Origin: Chitinophagaceae bacterium
GTDB taxonomy: Bacteria > Bacteroidota > Bacteroidia > Chitinophagales > Chitinophagaceae
Assembly (NCBI GenBank): GCA_004173235.1
Contig: SEAC01000002.1
Span: forward strand, 186,001 to 250,000
Reading direction: 5' to 3'
Length of the DNA: 64,000 nt
The notes under the pieces are model-generated. The model was not told where the DNA came from and did not search any database. It saw only the letters and a program-made list of their open reading frames with translations. Positions within the stretch are counted from its first letter, which is position 1; the number at the start of each line of letters is the position of its first letter. Both the position numbers and the translations under genes were made by a program. Below, piece by piece: positions 8,396 to 16,700 of the stretch.

Positions 8396-8721
8396 GCAAA
8401 AGCCTTTACGCGGCGCTAAATTCGGTACGGCTACTTAGGTACATCCTTTAGCGGCGCTTCACAAATCCCCCCAATTTGCCGAAATAGCGCGGCGTTTACT
8501 TGCATTACGGCGGAGCTGGGTCTAGCTTTACACCAGAATCCGAACGAACAAGTATCCAACATCCTTTGAAATCCGGCCATCCTATGAAAAACCCGGAAGT
8601 CCAATCCTTGTGAAAAACCGAACACGTCCACATCCTATGAAGAGCGCCAGGCCTGTTTCCGATTCCGACCGATAAAAAACGCTTTTCTCACCGTCCCACC
8701 GACGGGCCTGACCGAACCGAA
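8396..8721 (+). other. Intergenic region with ATCCTnTGAAA direct repeats
   Basis: No gene is visible. ATCCTTTGAAA (8561), ATCCTATGAAA (8579), ATCCTTGTGAAA (8604) and ATCCTATGAAG (8632) form four imperfect direct repeats, with a weaker ATCCTTTAG at 8443. GCGGCGCTAAA (8410) and TTTAGCGGCGC (8447) form a near-inverted pair. TAGCTTTA at 8523-8530 resembles a -7 box, so the stretch up to the terminator at 8750 could be a non-coding RNA or a long 3' UTR. Confidence 0.45.
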
Positions 8722-8750
8722 ATCCCTCGCCAACAGGCGGGGGATTTTTG
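8722..8750 (+). terminator. Terminator directly upstream of the korA promoter
   Basis: ATCCCTCGCC-AACA-GGCGGGGGAT stem followed by TTTTTG. It ends 4 nt before the korA -7 box, isolating korA from upstream transcription. Confidence 0.8.
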
Positions 8751-8754
8751 TTTG

Positions 8755-8762
8755 TACTTTTG
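8755..8762 (+). promoter_or_regulatory. -7 box of korA
   Basis: TACTTTTG, a perfect TAnnTTTG, 16 nt before the ATG at 8771. Confidence 0.6.
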
Positions 8763-8770
8763 CAGCCACT

Positions 8771-10615
8771 ATGGAACGCAAACAAGAGCTGTTACAGGAT
8801 GTGGTCATCAAGTTTGCCGGCGACTCCGGCGACGGGATGCAGCTCACCGGTACCCAGTTTACCAATAATACCGCGCTGCTGGGCGTGGACCTTTCTACCT
8901 TTCCCGACTTCCCCGCCGAGATCCGTGCCCCCATCGGCACACTCCCGGGCGTTTCGGGCTACCAGCTCCACTTCTCCTCCAATTCCATCCACACGCCGGG
9001 CGATGCCTTCGACGTGCTCGTGGCCATGAACGCCGCGGCACTGAAGGTGAACATCAAGCACCTGAAGAAAGGGGGCAAGATCATCGTGAACGTGGATGGA
9101 TTCGACGCTAAGAACCTTCGCCTTGCCAACTACCCCGAGGGCGTAAACCCCATCGAAGACAATTCGCTCGAAGGCTTCGAAGTGATCCGCATGGATGTGA
9201 CGAAGATGACCCGCGAGGCGTTGAAGGAAGACAAGCTCGGTACGAAAGAAAAAGACCGCGCGAAGAACATGTTCGTGCTCGGTTTCCTTTATTGGATGTA
9301 TGGCCGCGACCTTAAAAGCACCGAGCAGTTTCTCGAAGAGAAGTTTGCGCGCAAGCCCGACATCCTCGAATCGAACCTGAAGGTGCTCCGCGCCGGTTAC
9401 AACTACGGCGATACAACGGAAACCTTTACCACGCAATACCACGTTGAAAAGGCGCGGATCAAGGCAGGCGCCTACCGCTCCATCATGGGCAACCAGGCGC
9501 TGGCCTACGGGCTGGTGGCAGCATCGGTGAAGAGCGGTCTCCCCATCTTCCTCGGCACTTATCCCATCACGCCGGCGTCCGACATCCTCCACGAGTTGTC
9601 GAAGCACAAGAACTTCGGCGTACGCACCTTCCAGGCCGAAGACGAGATCGCGGGCATCAGTGCCGCTATCGGCGCTTCGTATGGCGGGCAGCTGGGCATC
9701 ACCACCACCTCGGGTCCGGGGATGGCGCTGAAGACCGAAGCAATGGGCCTTGCGCTGATGCTGGAGTTGCCGCTTGTGATCGTGGATGTGCAGCGGGGTG
9801 GCCCATCCACCGGCCTGCCCACCAAGACCGAGCAAAGTGACCTGCTGCAGGCCGTATACGGACGCAACGGCGAAAGCCCGATGCCGGTGATCTCTGCAAG
9901 CACGCCTTCCGATTGTTTTGAAACCGCCTACGAAGCCTGCCGCATCGCGGTGGAGCATATGACGCCGGTGATCTTTTTGAGCGACGGCTACATTGCCAAT
10001 GGTGCCGAGCCCTGGCAGTTCCCCAATACCGAATCGCTGCCGAAGATCCACGTGGAGTTCAAAACGGAGCTTGGCCACAACGAGCCGAAGTTTCAACCTT
10101 ACCTGCGCAACGAAAAAGGCGTTCGACCCTGGGCGGTGCCCGGAACGGCCGGCCTCGAGCACCGCATTGGCGGGCTGGAAAAGGAAAACGTTACGGGCAA
10201 CGTGAGCTACGACCCGGAGAACCACCAGCTGATGGTGAAGCTGCGGCAGGAGAAGGTAGACAAGATCGCACAGTACATTCCTGAGCAGGCACTCGACAAC
10301 GGGCCCGAAACCGGCAAGGTGCTGGTGCTGGGCTGGGGATCTACCTACGGCGTTATCAAAACCGTGGTGAAAGAACTCGTGGAAGAAGGCCACACGGTGG
10401 CGCACGCGCACCTGCGCTACATCCGCCCATTCCCGCGCAACCTCGGTGCGCTCCTTTCCAGATACGACACCGTATTAATACCGGAGATCAACAACGGCCA
10501 GCTGATCAAGCTGATCCGCGACCAGTTCCTCATCGATGCCAAAGGCTACAACAAGATCATGGGCGTGCCCATTACGAAGGCGGAGCTGATGGAAGAGGTG
10601 AAGAAGTACCTGTAG
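8771..10615 (+). CDS. korA: 2-oxoacid:acceptor oxidoreductase, alpha subunit with fused gamma domain
   Basis: 614 residues. The N-terminal 190 are the gamma domain (VIKFAGDSGDGMQLTGTQF near residue 12, FPDFPAEIRAP, SSNSIHTPGDAFDVLVAMN), then the alpha domain from about 225 (GNQALAYGL, YPITPASDILHEL, TTTSGPGMALKTEAMGLA, VDVQRGGPSTGLPTKTEQSDL). This is the KorA architecture: with KorB (TPP and 4Fe-4S) it oxidatively decarboxylates 2-oxoglutarate or a similar acid, using ferredoxin. No korB-like gene follows; the next gene is a small lipoprotein 60 bp away, so the beta subunit must be elsewhere. It has its own terminator-insulated promoter. Confidence 0.93.
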   Translation: MERKQELLQDVVIKFAGDSGDGMQLTGTQFTNNTALLGVDLSTFPDFPAEIRAPIGTLPGVSGYQLHFSSNSIHTPGDAFDVLVAMNAAALKVNIKHLKKGGKIIVNVDGFDAKNLRLANYPEGVNPIEDNSLEGFEVIRMDVTKMTREALKEDKLGTKEKDRAKNMFVLGFLYWMYGRDLKSTEQFLEEKFARKPDILESNLKVLRAGYNYGDTTETFTTQYHVEKARIKAGAYRSIMGNQALAYGLVAASVKSGLPIFLGTYPITPASDILHELSKHKNFGVRTFQAEDEIAGISAAIGASYGGQLGITTTSGPGMALKTEAMGLALMLELPLVIVDVQRGGPSTGLPTKTEQSDLLQAVYGRNGESPMPVISASTPSDCFETAYEACRIAVEHMTPVIFLSDGYIANGAEPWQFPNTESLPKIHVEFKTELGHNEPKFQPYLRNEKGVRPWAVPGTAGLEHRIGGLEKENVTGNVSYDPENHQLMVKLRQEKVDKIAQYIPEQALDNGPETGKVLVLGWGSTYGVIKTVVKELVEEGHTVAHAHLRYIRPFPRNLGALLSRYDTVLIPEINNGQLIKLIRDQFLIDAKGYNKIMGVPITKAELMEEVKKYL

Positions 10616-10646
10616 AATATCGACGGAAGCAACAGGGCCACGCATG

Positions 10647-10654
10647 TAACTTCG
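10647..10654 (+). promoter_or_regulatory. -7 box before lipoprotein gene
   Basis: TAACTTCG, 29 nt before the ATG at 10676. Confidence 0.4.
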
Positions 10655-10675
10655 TCGCATCCTTAAATCCTTACT

Positions 10676-11035
10676 ATGCGTTACCTTTTTGCTTCCGCTC
10701 TCCTGCTTGCTCTTGCCGCCTGTGGTGGTGATGGTAAGAAAGACAACATCACCGGCAAGTGGACGTCGGTGTTTGATGCCGCGCACCCGCCTCCGCCCGG
10801 CTATACCGACACGTTCTGCTTCTTCGGGAAAGACTCGTTCTATATCCGCATTTTTCTCGACAAGCAATTGCAGCAGGATACGCGCGGTACATACCGCTTC
10901 GACGAAAAGACGAACAAGCTTTCCACCGTATCTCCACGTGGTGCCGTAACCTTCGACGTGCAGGATGTGAAGGCGGATACGCTTCGTCTCAACGATGGCC
11001 AGGGCGGTCTGGCTACATTTCACCGCGTCAAATAG
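10676..11035 (+). CDS. Small lipoprotein, lipocalin-like
   Basis: 119 residues. The signal peptide ends in a lipobox (LALAAC, Cys16), so it is a lipid-anchored envelope protein. The body holds short beta-strand stretches (GKWTSVFD, DTFCFFGKDSFYIRIF, GTYRFDEKTNKLSTV, VTFDVQDVKADTLRL), similar in style to Bacteroidota lipocalin-like lipoproteins, but I cannot assign a family firmly. It follows korA by 60 bp but has its own promoter-like box, so a link to KorA is not implied. Confidence 0.7.
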   Translation: MRYLFASALLLALAACGGDGKKDNITGKWTSVFDAAHPPPPGYTDTFCFFGKDSFYIRIFLDKQLQQDTRGTYRFDEKTNKLSTVSPRGAVTFDVQDVKADTLRLNDGQGGLATFHRVK

Positions 11036-11148
11036 CACGTTTGCATAGGAGGGCCAGCGGCTTCCTTCGTGCAAGCGTTGGAGGCGCGCACTCCTGTGAG
11101 ATGGTGGAATAAAAAACGCACTCAATGCGGGCACATTGATCCTTTTAG

Positions 11149-11156
11149 TAACTTGA
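11149..11156 (+). promoter_or_regulatory. Possible -7 box before VOC gene
   Basis: TAACTTGA, 12 nt before the ATG at 11161; a weaker match but at the recurrent spacing. Confidence 0.35.
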
Positions 11157-11160
11157 ACCC

Positions 11161-11538
11161 ATGAAAAAAGTAACCGGCATCGGCGGTGTATTCTTCAAGT
11201 GTCAGGATCCGAAGGCGATGTATGCCTGGTATAAAACGCACCTGGGCTTCGACACCAACGATTATGGCGCCAACTTCGAATGGAGGCAGGCCGATGATCC
11301 CGAGAAGAAAGGATCCACGCAATGGAGTCTGTTCAGCGACACTACCAAATACTTCCAGCCTTCCGATAAGGACTTCATGATCAACTACCGCGTGGAGAAC
11401 CTCGAAGCGCTCGTGGAAGAACTGAAGGCCGGAGGCGTGACCATCGTGGATGCCATCGAGTCGTACGACTACGGCAAGTTCGTGCACATCCTGGACGCCG
11501 AAGGCAACAAGATCCAATTGTGGGAGCCGGTTGATTGA
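11161..11538 (+). CDS. VOC-family protein (glyoxalase/dioxygenase fold)
   Basis: 125 residues with the single-module VOC pattern: IGGVFFKCQDPKAMYAWYKTHLGF at the N-terminus, then WSLFSD, MINYRVENLEALVEELKAGG and the closing FVHILDAEGNKIQLWEP with the C-terminal metal-ligand Glu. VOC proteins bind a divalent metal and act in lyase, dioxygenase or resistance reactions; the substrate cannot be inferred. Cytoplasmic, single gene. The convergent HD-Pycsar gene ends 36 bp downstream. Confidence 0.85.
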   Translation: MKKVTGIGGVFFKCQDPKAMYAWYKTHLGFDTNDYGANFEWRQADDPEKKGSTQWSLFSDTTKYFQPSDKDFMINYRVENLEALVEELKAGGVTIVDAIESYDYGKFVHILDAEGNKIQLWEPVD

Positions 11539-11574
11539 TATGCTACTTACCAATTGAATGCACAACCGTATGCG

Positions 11575-12825
11575 TCAGCTGAATTTTTCCGCCCACACGT
11601 AGCTTGCAATGAACGCGAGCACGGCTGCAATGAGACCGAACATGAAGATCGTGTAGGAGATGCGCAGGAACTTGTATTTGCGCGCCAGCACCAACCCCAG
11701 GTAATACGTATCCTTGATCAGCGAGCTGTAGATATACTCCCGGTCCTTCAGCAGCTCGTTCATCGCCCATTGGTATTTTTCCAGCTCCATGCGGTGGAAG
11801 TTGCCGAAGAAGAGCAGGTTCGTGCGCCGGTTGCGGATATCGTCTTCGGTAAAAGATCCTTTGTTGATCGAAGGCCTCGTGGCAAGCACCGCGAAGATGA
11901 TGGTGACCACGCAAACCAGCGACAGCAGCAGCGTGGGGAATGCCAGGTTGGGATAGTATTCGAGGCGCCCGAGCAGCACGGAGAACATGATCGAAATGAT
12001 GATCGAGTTCACCGAGATCATGATGTTGGCCTTGCTGTCGGCCTGCGAGGAAAGGTTGATGTGGTTTTCGGAAGTGAGGCGGAACATCGTTTGCACCGAG
12101 CGCTCGCGCTCCTTGTCGGCCCGTTGTGCGGCCGTTAGTTTTTTCGGATCATCTTCTGCGCCTCCGGCCGATTCAAAGCTATAGGGAGATGTCTCGATCT
12201 CGGGCGTCATTTTCACATCCTTGTCGCCCTGCTTCTTGCGCAGCTGCCGGATCTGCTCCTGCTTCTGCGGCTCGCGGTTTTGCTGCGCATAGTCGGTGAA
12301 ATACTGGTGCGTTTCGAGGAACTCGATGTTGCGCTGACGCCATTCTTTTTTGGATAGACGCTTGCCGAGATAGGTTTCCTGCTCGGTGTGCAACTGGTCG
12401 GTGATCTTCTTGAAGTCGGGGCCACCGAGGTGATAGAGGTCGGCATCGCAAAGGATCTTTTCGACGGTCGACAGGGGGGACTGTGGCATACGCGTTGCTT
12501 GTATGCACGACGATACCCGCTGGATGGTTTCATCGTCCACGCCCTGCTCCTGCAGGAATGCCGTGGCCAGCCGAATGCTCTCCTTCTCGTGTTCCTCGGC
12601 CTTTCCGCTGCGGAAGCCGGTATCATGAAACCATGCAGCCACCAGCAACACAAAGAGGTCATCGTCGCTCAGCGAATACTGCGCTGCCAGCTCCTGCGCC
12701 GCCGCCACCACCTGCTGCGTGTGGGAAAGATTGTGGAATACGAACTTCGGGTCCACGTCTTCGCGGAAGATCCGGGTTACCCGCTCCTGTGTGGCTGCCA
12801 ATATGTTTAACTGTTGATCCGTCAT
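11575..12825 (-). CDS. HD-domain phosphohydrolase fused to Pycsar-type transmembrane effector domain
   Basis: 416 residues in two parts. Residues 25-180 are an HD metal-dependent phosphohydrolase: His31/His35, the His67-Asp68 pair in AAWFHDTGF, and the acidic metal-ligand region Asp127/Asp129. Residues 180-240 are a charged linker. Residues 240-416 match the Pycsar effector transmembrane domain (PycTM, DUF5706-like): SSQADSKANIMISVNSIIIS, membrane helices near 268-285, 297-315 and 390-412, and TNLLFFGNFHRM between them. In Pycsar defence PycTM acts downstream of cCMP/cUMP made by a pyrimidine cyclase; no cyclase lies nearby. The HD part could degrade the same or a related nucleotide. It is divergent from the next gene, with 27 bp between starts. 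Confidence 0.85.
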   Translation of the reverse strand: MTDQQLNILAATQERVTRIFREDVDPKFVFHNLSHTQQVVAAAQELAAQYSLSDDDLFVLLVAAWFHDTGFRSGKAEEHEKESIRLATAFLQEQGVDDETIQRVSSCIQATRMPQSPLSTVEKILCDADLYHLGGPDFKKITDQLHTEQETYLGKRLSKKEWRQRNIEFLETHQYFTDYAQQNREPQKQEQIRQLRKKQGDKDVKMTPEIETSPYSFESAGGAEDDPKKLTAAQRADKERERSVQTMFRLTSENHINLSSQADSKANIMISVNSIIISIMFSVLLGRLEYYPNLAFPTLLLSLVCVVTIIFAVLATRPSINKGSFTEDDIRNRRTNLLFFGNFHRMELEKYQWAMNELLKDREYIYSSLIKDTYYLGLVLARKYKFLRISYTIFMFGLIAAVLAFIASYVWAEKFS

Positions 12826-12852
12826 AGCCGAACTGTTTCCTTAGAATAATTC

Positions 12853-13767
12853 ATGAAAATGCCACAAACACTATATAAAATATCATTCCTCAGTTTGTTC
12901 GCCTGTTTCCTGATGGCCTCGTGCCAGCTGTTTCAGCATCCTCATTCGCCGCAGGGTTACGTGCTTCCACGCCCCGAAAAACACTTTCTCGGAAAGAAAC
13001 TCAACGAGATCTCGGGCGTCTGTTACGTTCGCGGCACGGCATCGCTGCTTGCCATTGCCGACGATAAGAAGCACGTGTTCCGGCTTTTTACCGATGGCAC
13101 CATCGACGACTATTATACGGAAGAGTTCGCGCCCAGCGCCGATTATGAAGACGTGGTGCTGGTAGACTCCACCGTATACGTGCTCGCATCCGACGGAACC
13201 GTTTTTGTCACCCGCCGGAGCGACAGCGGCCTGCAAACCCGCGAGGTGCGCTTCGACCCGCCGCTGCCGGAAACCGTTGACCGCGACGAGCAGGGCAAGC
13301 CCAAGGAAGGGGAAGTAGACTTCGAAACTATGTATTACGACTCTTCGGCACACAGCCTGATCCTACTTTCCAAGAACATCCAGGGCGAGAACAAAGCCGG
13401 GATCCGGAGCGCCTACCGCCTCGATCTGGCAACGCAACGCTTTGATCCTAAGCCGTTTTATGTGATAAAGCAAAAGAGCATTGCCGATGTGCTGAAGGAT
13501 GGGAAGGCCGAGTTCAAGCCTTCGGCCGCCGCTTTCCACCCGTTTACCCACAAGCTCTACATTCTTTCTTCGGCCGGGCACCTCCTGGTGGTAACCAACG
13601 GCCGGGATTCTGTGGAAGAGGTGTTCCGCCTCAACCCCAGCTTTTACCCGCAGGCCGAGGGAATAGCTTTTGCAGAGAATGGCGACATGTACATCTCCAA
13701 CGAGGCCAAGCTGGGCAAAGCCACCCTGCTGCGCATACCCTACGTGGGTAAAGGCGCGGCCCGCTAG
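12853..13767 (+). CDS. SdiA-regulated-like lipoprotein (beta-propeller type)
   Basis: 304 residues. The N-terminus carries a lipobox (FLMASC, Cys24), so it is a lipoprotein. The body resembles SdiA-regulated/phytase-like propellers: LNEISGVCYVRGTASLLAIAD, then a series of strand-turn-strand units (DYEDVVLVDSTVYVLASDG, EVDFETMYYDS, AAAFHPFTHKLYILSS) and the end motif QAEGIAFAENGDMYISNEA. Substrate or ligand unknown. It is followed 28 bp later by the phosphoesterase-barrel gene and probably shares its transcript; a joint envelope phosphate-ester role is speculative. Confidence 0.75.
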   Translation: MKMPQTLYKISFLSLFACFLMASCQLFQHPHSPQGYVLPRPEKHFLGKKLNEISGVCYVRGTASLLAIADDKKHVFRLFTDGTIDDYYTEEFAPSADYEDVVLVDSTVYVLASDGTVFVTRRSDSGLQTREVRFDPPLPETVDRDEQGKPKEGEVDFETMYYDSSAHSLILLSKNIQGENKAGIRSAYRLDLATQRFDPKPFYVIKQKSIADVLKDGKAEFKPSAAAFHPFTHKLYILSSAGHLLVVTNGRDSVEEVFRLNPSFYPQAEGIAFAENGDMYISNEAKLGKATLLRIPYVGKGAAR

Positions 13768-13795
13768 CCCGCTGGAGTGGAAAAATCAAGCACCG

Positions 13796-16700
13796 ATGAA
13801 AAGGATCTTACTAGGCTGGGCATTACTGCTGCTGAGCGGCGCATCGTTTGCGCAAACCGATTCCGTACGCCACCGCATCTTCCTCCTGGGCGATGCCGGC
13901 GACCTCGCACCCGACGGGGGACAGCCCACCGGCGACTGGCTGCGGAAAAACGTGGACTGGAACGATGAGCGCAACATCGCCATCTGGCTCGGCGACAACA
14001 TCTATCCTCTGGGTCTCCCCACCGAGGGCGAGCGCGATTACAAGGAAGCCAAAAAGATCCTCGACTACGAGATCGCGCTCACCAAGGGCAAGAAGGCACG
14101 CACGTATTTCATTCCGGGCAACCACGACTGGATGAACGGAAAGATCGGCGGCTGGCTGCGCGTGCAGAACCAGGTGGACTACATCAACTCGCAACAAATA
14201 AACAACATCGAAGCCTGGCCGCGCGGCGGTTGCCCGGGCCCGGAAACGGTGGAAGTGGATAGCCAGCTGGTGATCGTGCTGATGGACAGCCAATGGTTTC
14301 TCTACATCCACGACAAGCCCGGCCCCGGGTCGAACTGCGCTTCCAAGAGCATGGACGACTTTACTACCGAACTTGAGGAGATCATTCAAACGCACCCCAA
14401 CCAACTGGTGATGCTGGCGATGCACCACCCCATTTACTCCCAGGGTGTGCATGGCGGCGCGTACACATTACGGCAGCATATCTTCCCGCTGGCCGAGGCC
14501 ATTCCGGGACTGTACATTCCCCTGCCGGTGCTTGGATCGGTGTACCCCATCGCGCGCGGCGTGTTCGGCAATGTGCAGGACTTCAACCACCCGGTATACC
14601 GGAGCATGGCAAAGGCCATCGAAGACATCCTGAAAAAATACCCCAACACCATCACCGTTGCCGGCCACGACCATAGCCAGCAGCTGCTGCGCAAGCCAAA
14701 GGATAGCCTTTATTACATCGTGAGCGGCGCGGTGGCCGAACTGACCCGCCTGAAGAAAGCGAACAACAACCTGCTGTATGGTTCCGTGCAACACGGTTTC
14801 GGTATGGTGGAAGTGCTGAAAAGCGGCAAGGTGAATGTGAAGTTTTACAACATTGACGATAAAGACCTCGCCGATCCGAGCTACGCACGCGAGCTGTTTA
14901 CGATTAAAAAACCGCCGGTGACGGCACAGGATACGGTGTTCACCGACCTGGCTGCAACCATGACCGTTGCCGCCAACCCGCGCCTCGAGCGAAAAGGATT
15001 CCGCACGCTCCTCACCGGGCACAATTACCGCGATGAGTGGACGACGCCGGTGACCGTACCCGTGCTCAACCTGAGCACCGAGCAGGGCGGCCTCAAGCCC
15101 GTTCGCCTCGGAGGCGGCAAGCAAACACGCTCGCTTCGCCTCGAAGACCGCAACAAGCACGAATGGGCGCTCCGCAGCATCGAGAAATTTCCCGAAGCGG
15201 CCATCCCTGCCGACCTGCGCCAGACCTTCGCGAAGGACATCGTGGAGCAAGGCATCTCGGCCTCCTATCCGTATGCATCGCTTTCCTACGACCCGCTGGC
15301 GCGTGCTGCCGGCATCCCCATCATCCGCCGCAAGCTTGTATATGTGCCCGACGATAAGCGGCTGGGCCGCTTCAATACAACGTTCCGCAACGTGCTGGCG
15401 GTGCTCGAAGAGCGCGAGCCGGAAGGCATTGAAAAATCGTACAATACCGATGACCTCGTTTTCCGGCTCTTTAAGGATCACGACGACCACGTGCTGCAGG
15501 AGCGCGTGCTGCAGGCCCGCCTGCTCGATATGTTCATCATGGATTTCGACCGCCACGAAGACCAGTGGCGCTGGGCCACGCAGGACACGGGCAAGGGCAA
15601 GCTCTATTATCCCATCCCGCGCGACCACGACCAGGCCTTCTTCGTGAACCAGGGTCTGGTGCCGAAGCTGGCGCGCAAGCCATGGTTCCTTCCGGAGGTG
15701 CAAGGCTTCCGCGCGCGTGCCGAGAACATCAATACGTTCAACCGCGTGGCACGCAACTTCGACCGCTTCTTCCTCAACGAGCTTTCCGAAGAACAGTGGA
15801 GCCGCCGTGCAGATTCTTTCCTTGCGGCGATGACCGACACCGTGATCGAACAGGCGCTGCGGCAGCAACCCGTAGAAATACAGGGCAGCAACATGGAGCG
15901 CATCATCAGCACCCTCAAGGAGCGCCGCCAGTATTTTAAAAAGGAAATGCTCGAATACTACCGCTTCATTTCGAAGGAAGTGAACGTGGTGGGATCGAAT
16001 GACCGCGAACTGTTTCGCGTGCACCGCAACGACGATGGCACTGTGCACGTGCTGGTGCAAAGCCTCAACAAGGATGGACAGCTGAAAGGCCGGATGTACG
16101 AGCGCACCTTCGATCCGTCGGTGACCAAAGAGATCCGCCTGTATGGGTTGAGCAACGACGACCAGTTCATCTTCGACGGAACCGGGAAGAGCGGCATCAA
16201 GATCCGCGCGATCGGTGGCGCAGGCTCCGATTCTTTCGTGAACAGCATGACAGATGCGGGTTTGCGCGTGTACGATGCCACGTTTGAAGAGAACAAGCTC
16301 ACCGGTATCACCGGCGTGCAGAACAAGCTGAGTAAGGATCCGCAGGTGAATCTCTATAACCGCCTCGGGTACAAATACAATATGTTCCGTCCGGGCATCA
16401 CGGCGGCCTATAATGTCGACGATGGATTGTACCTCGGCGCATCCGTAGAAATGCTGCGCCAGGGTTTCCGCAAGGAACCGTTCCACAGCCGTCACTACCT
16501 CAACGTAAGCCATGCGCTCAACACGAGCTCCACGCGCATCCGCTACGAGGGCGACTTCACGCAGGTGTTCGGGCACGAAGACATCACCGTGCGTGCCGAT
16601 GTGCGCGCCCCGGTGAACGTCACAAACTTCTTTGGTTTTGGCAACAACACCGCCAACGATCGCAGCCAGCCCGATGGAGAGCGTTTTTACCGCATCCGCT

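Noticed and set aside
8792-10411. 539-codon antisense frame inside korA
   Set aside because: Shadow of a strongly conserved gene; no family features.
14468-16576. 702-codon open frame on the minus strand inside the phosphoesterase-barrel gene
   Set aside because: GC-rich codon third positions keep the antisense frame open; the plus-strand protein has clear catalytic and barrel motifs and the antisense product has none.
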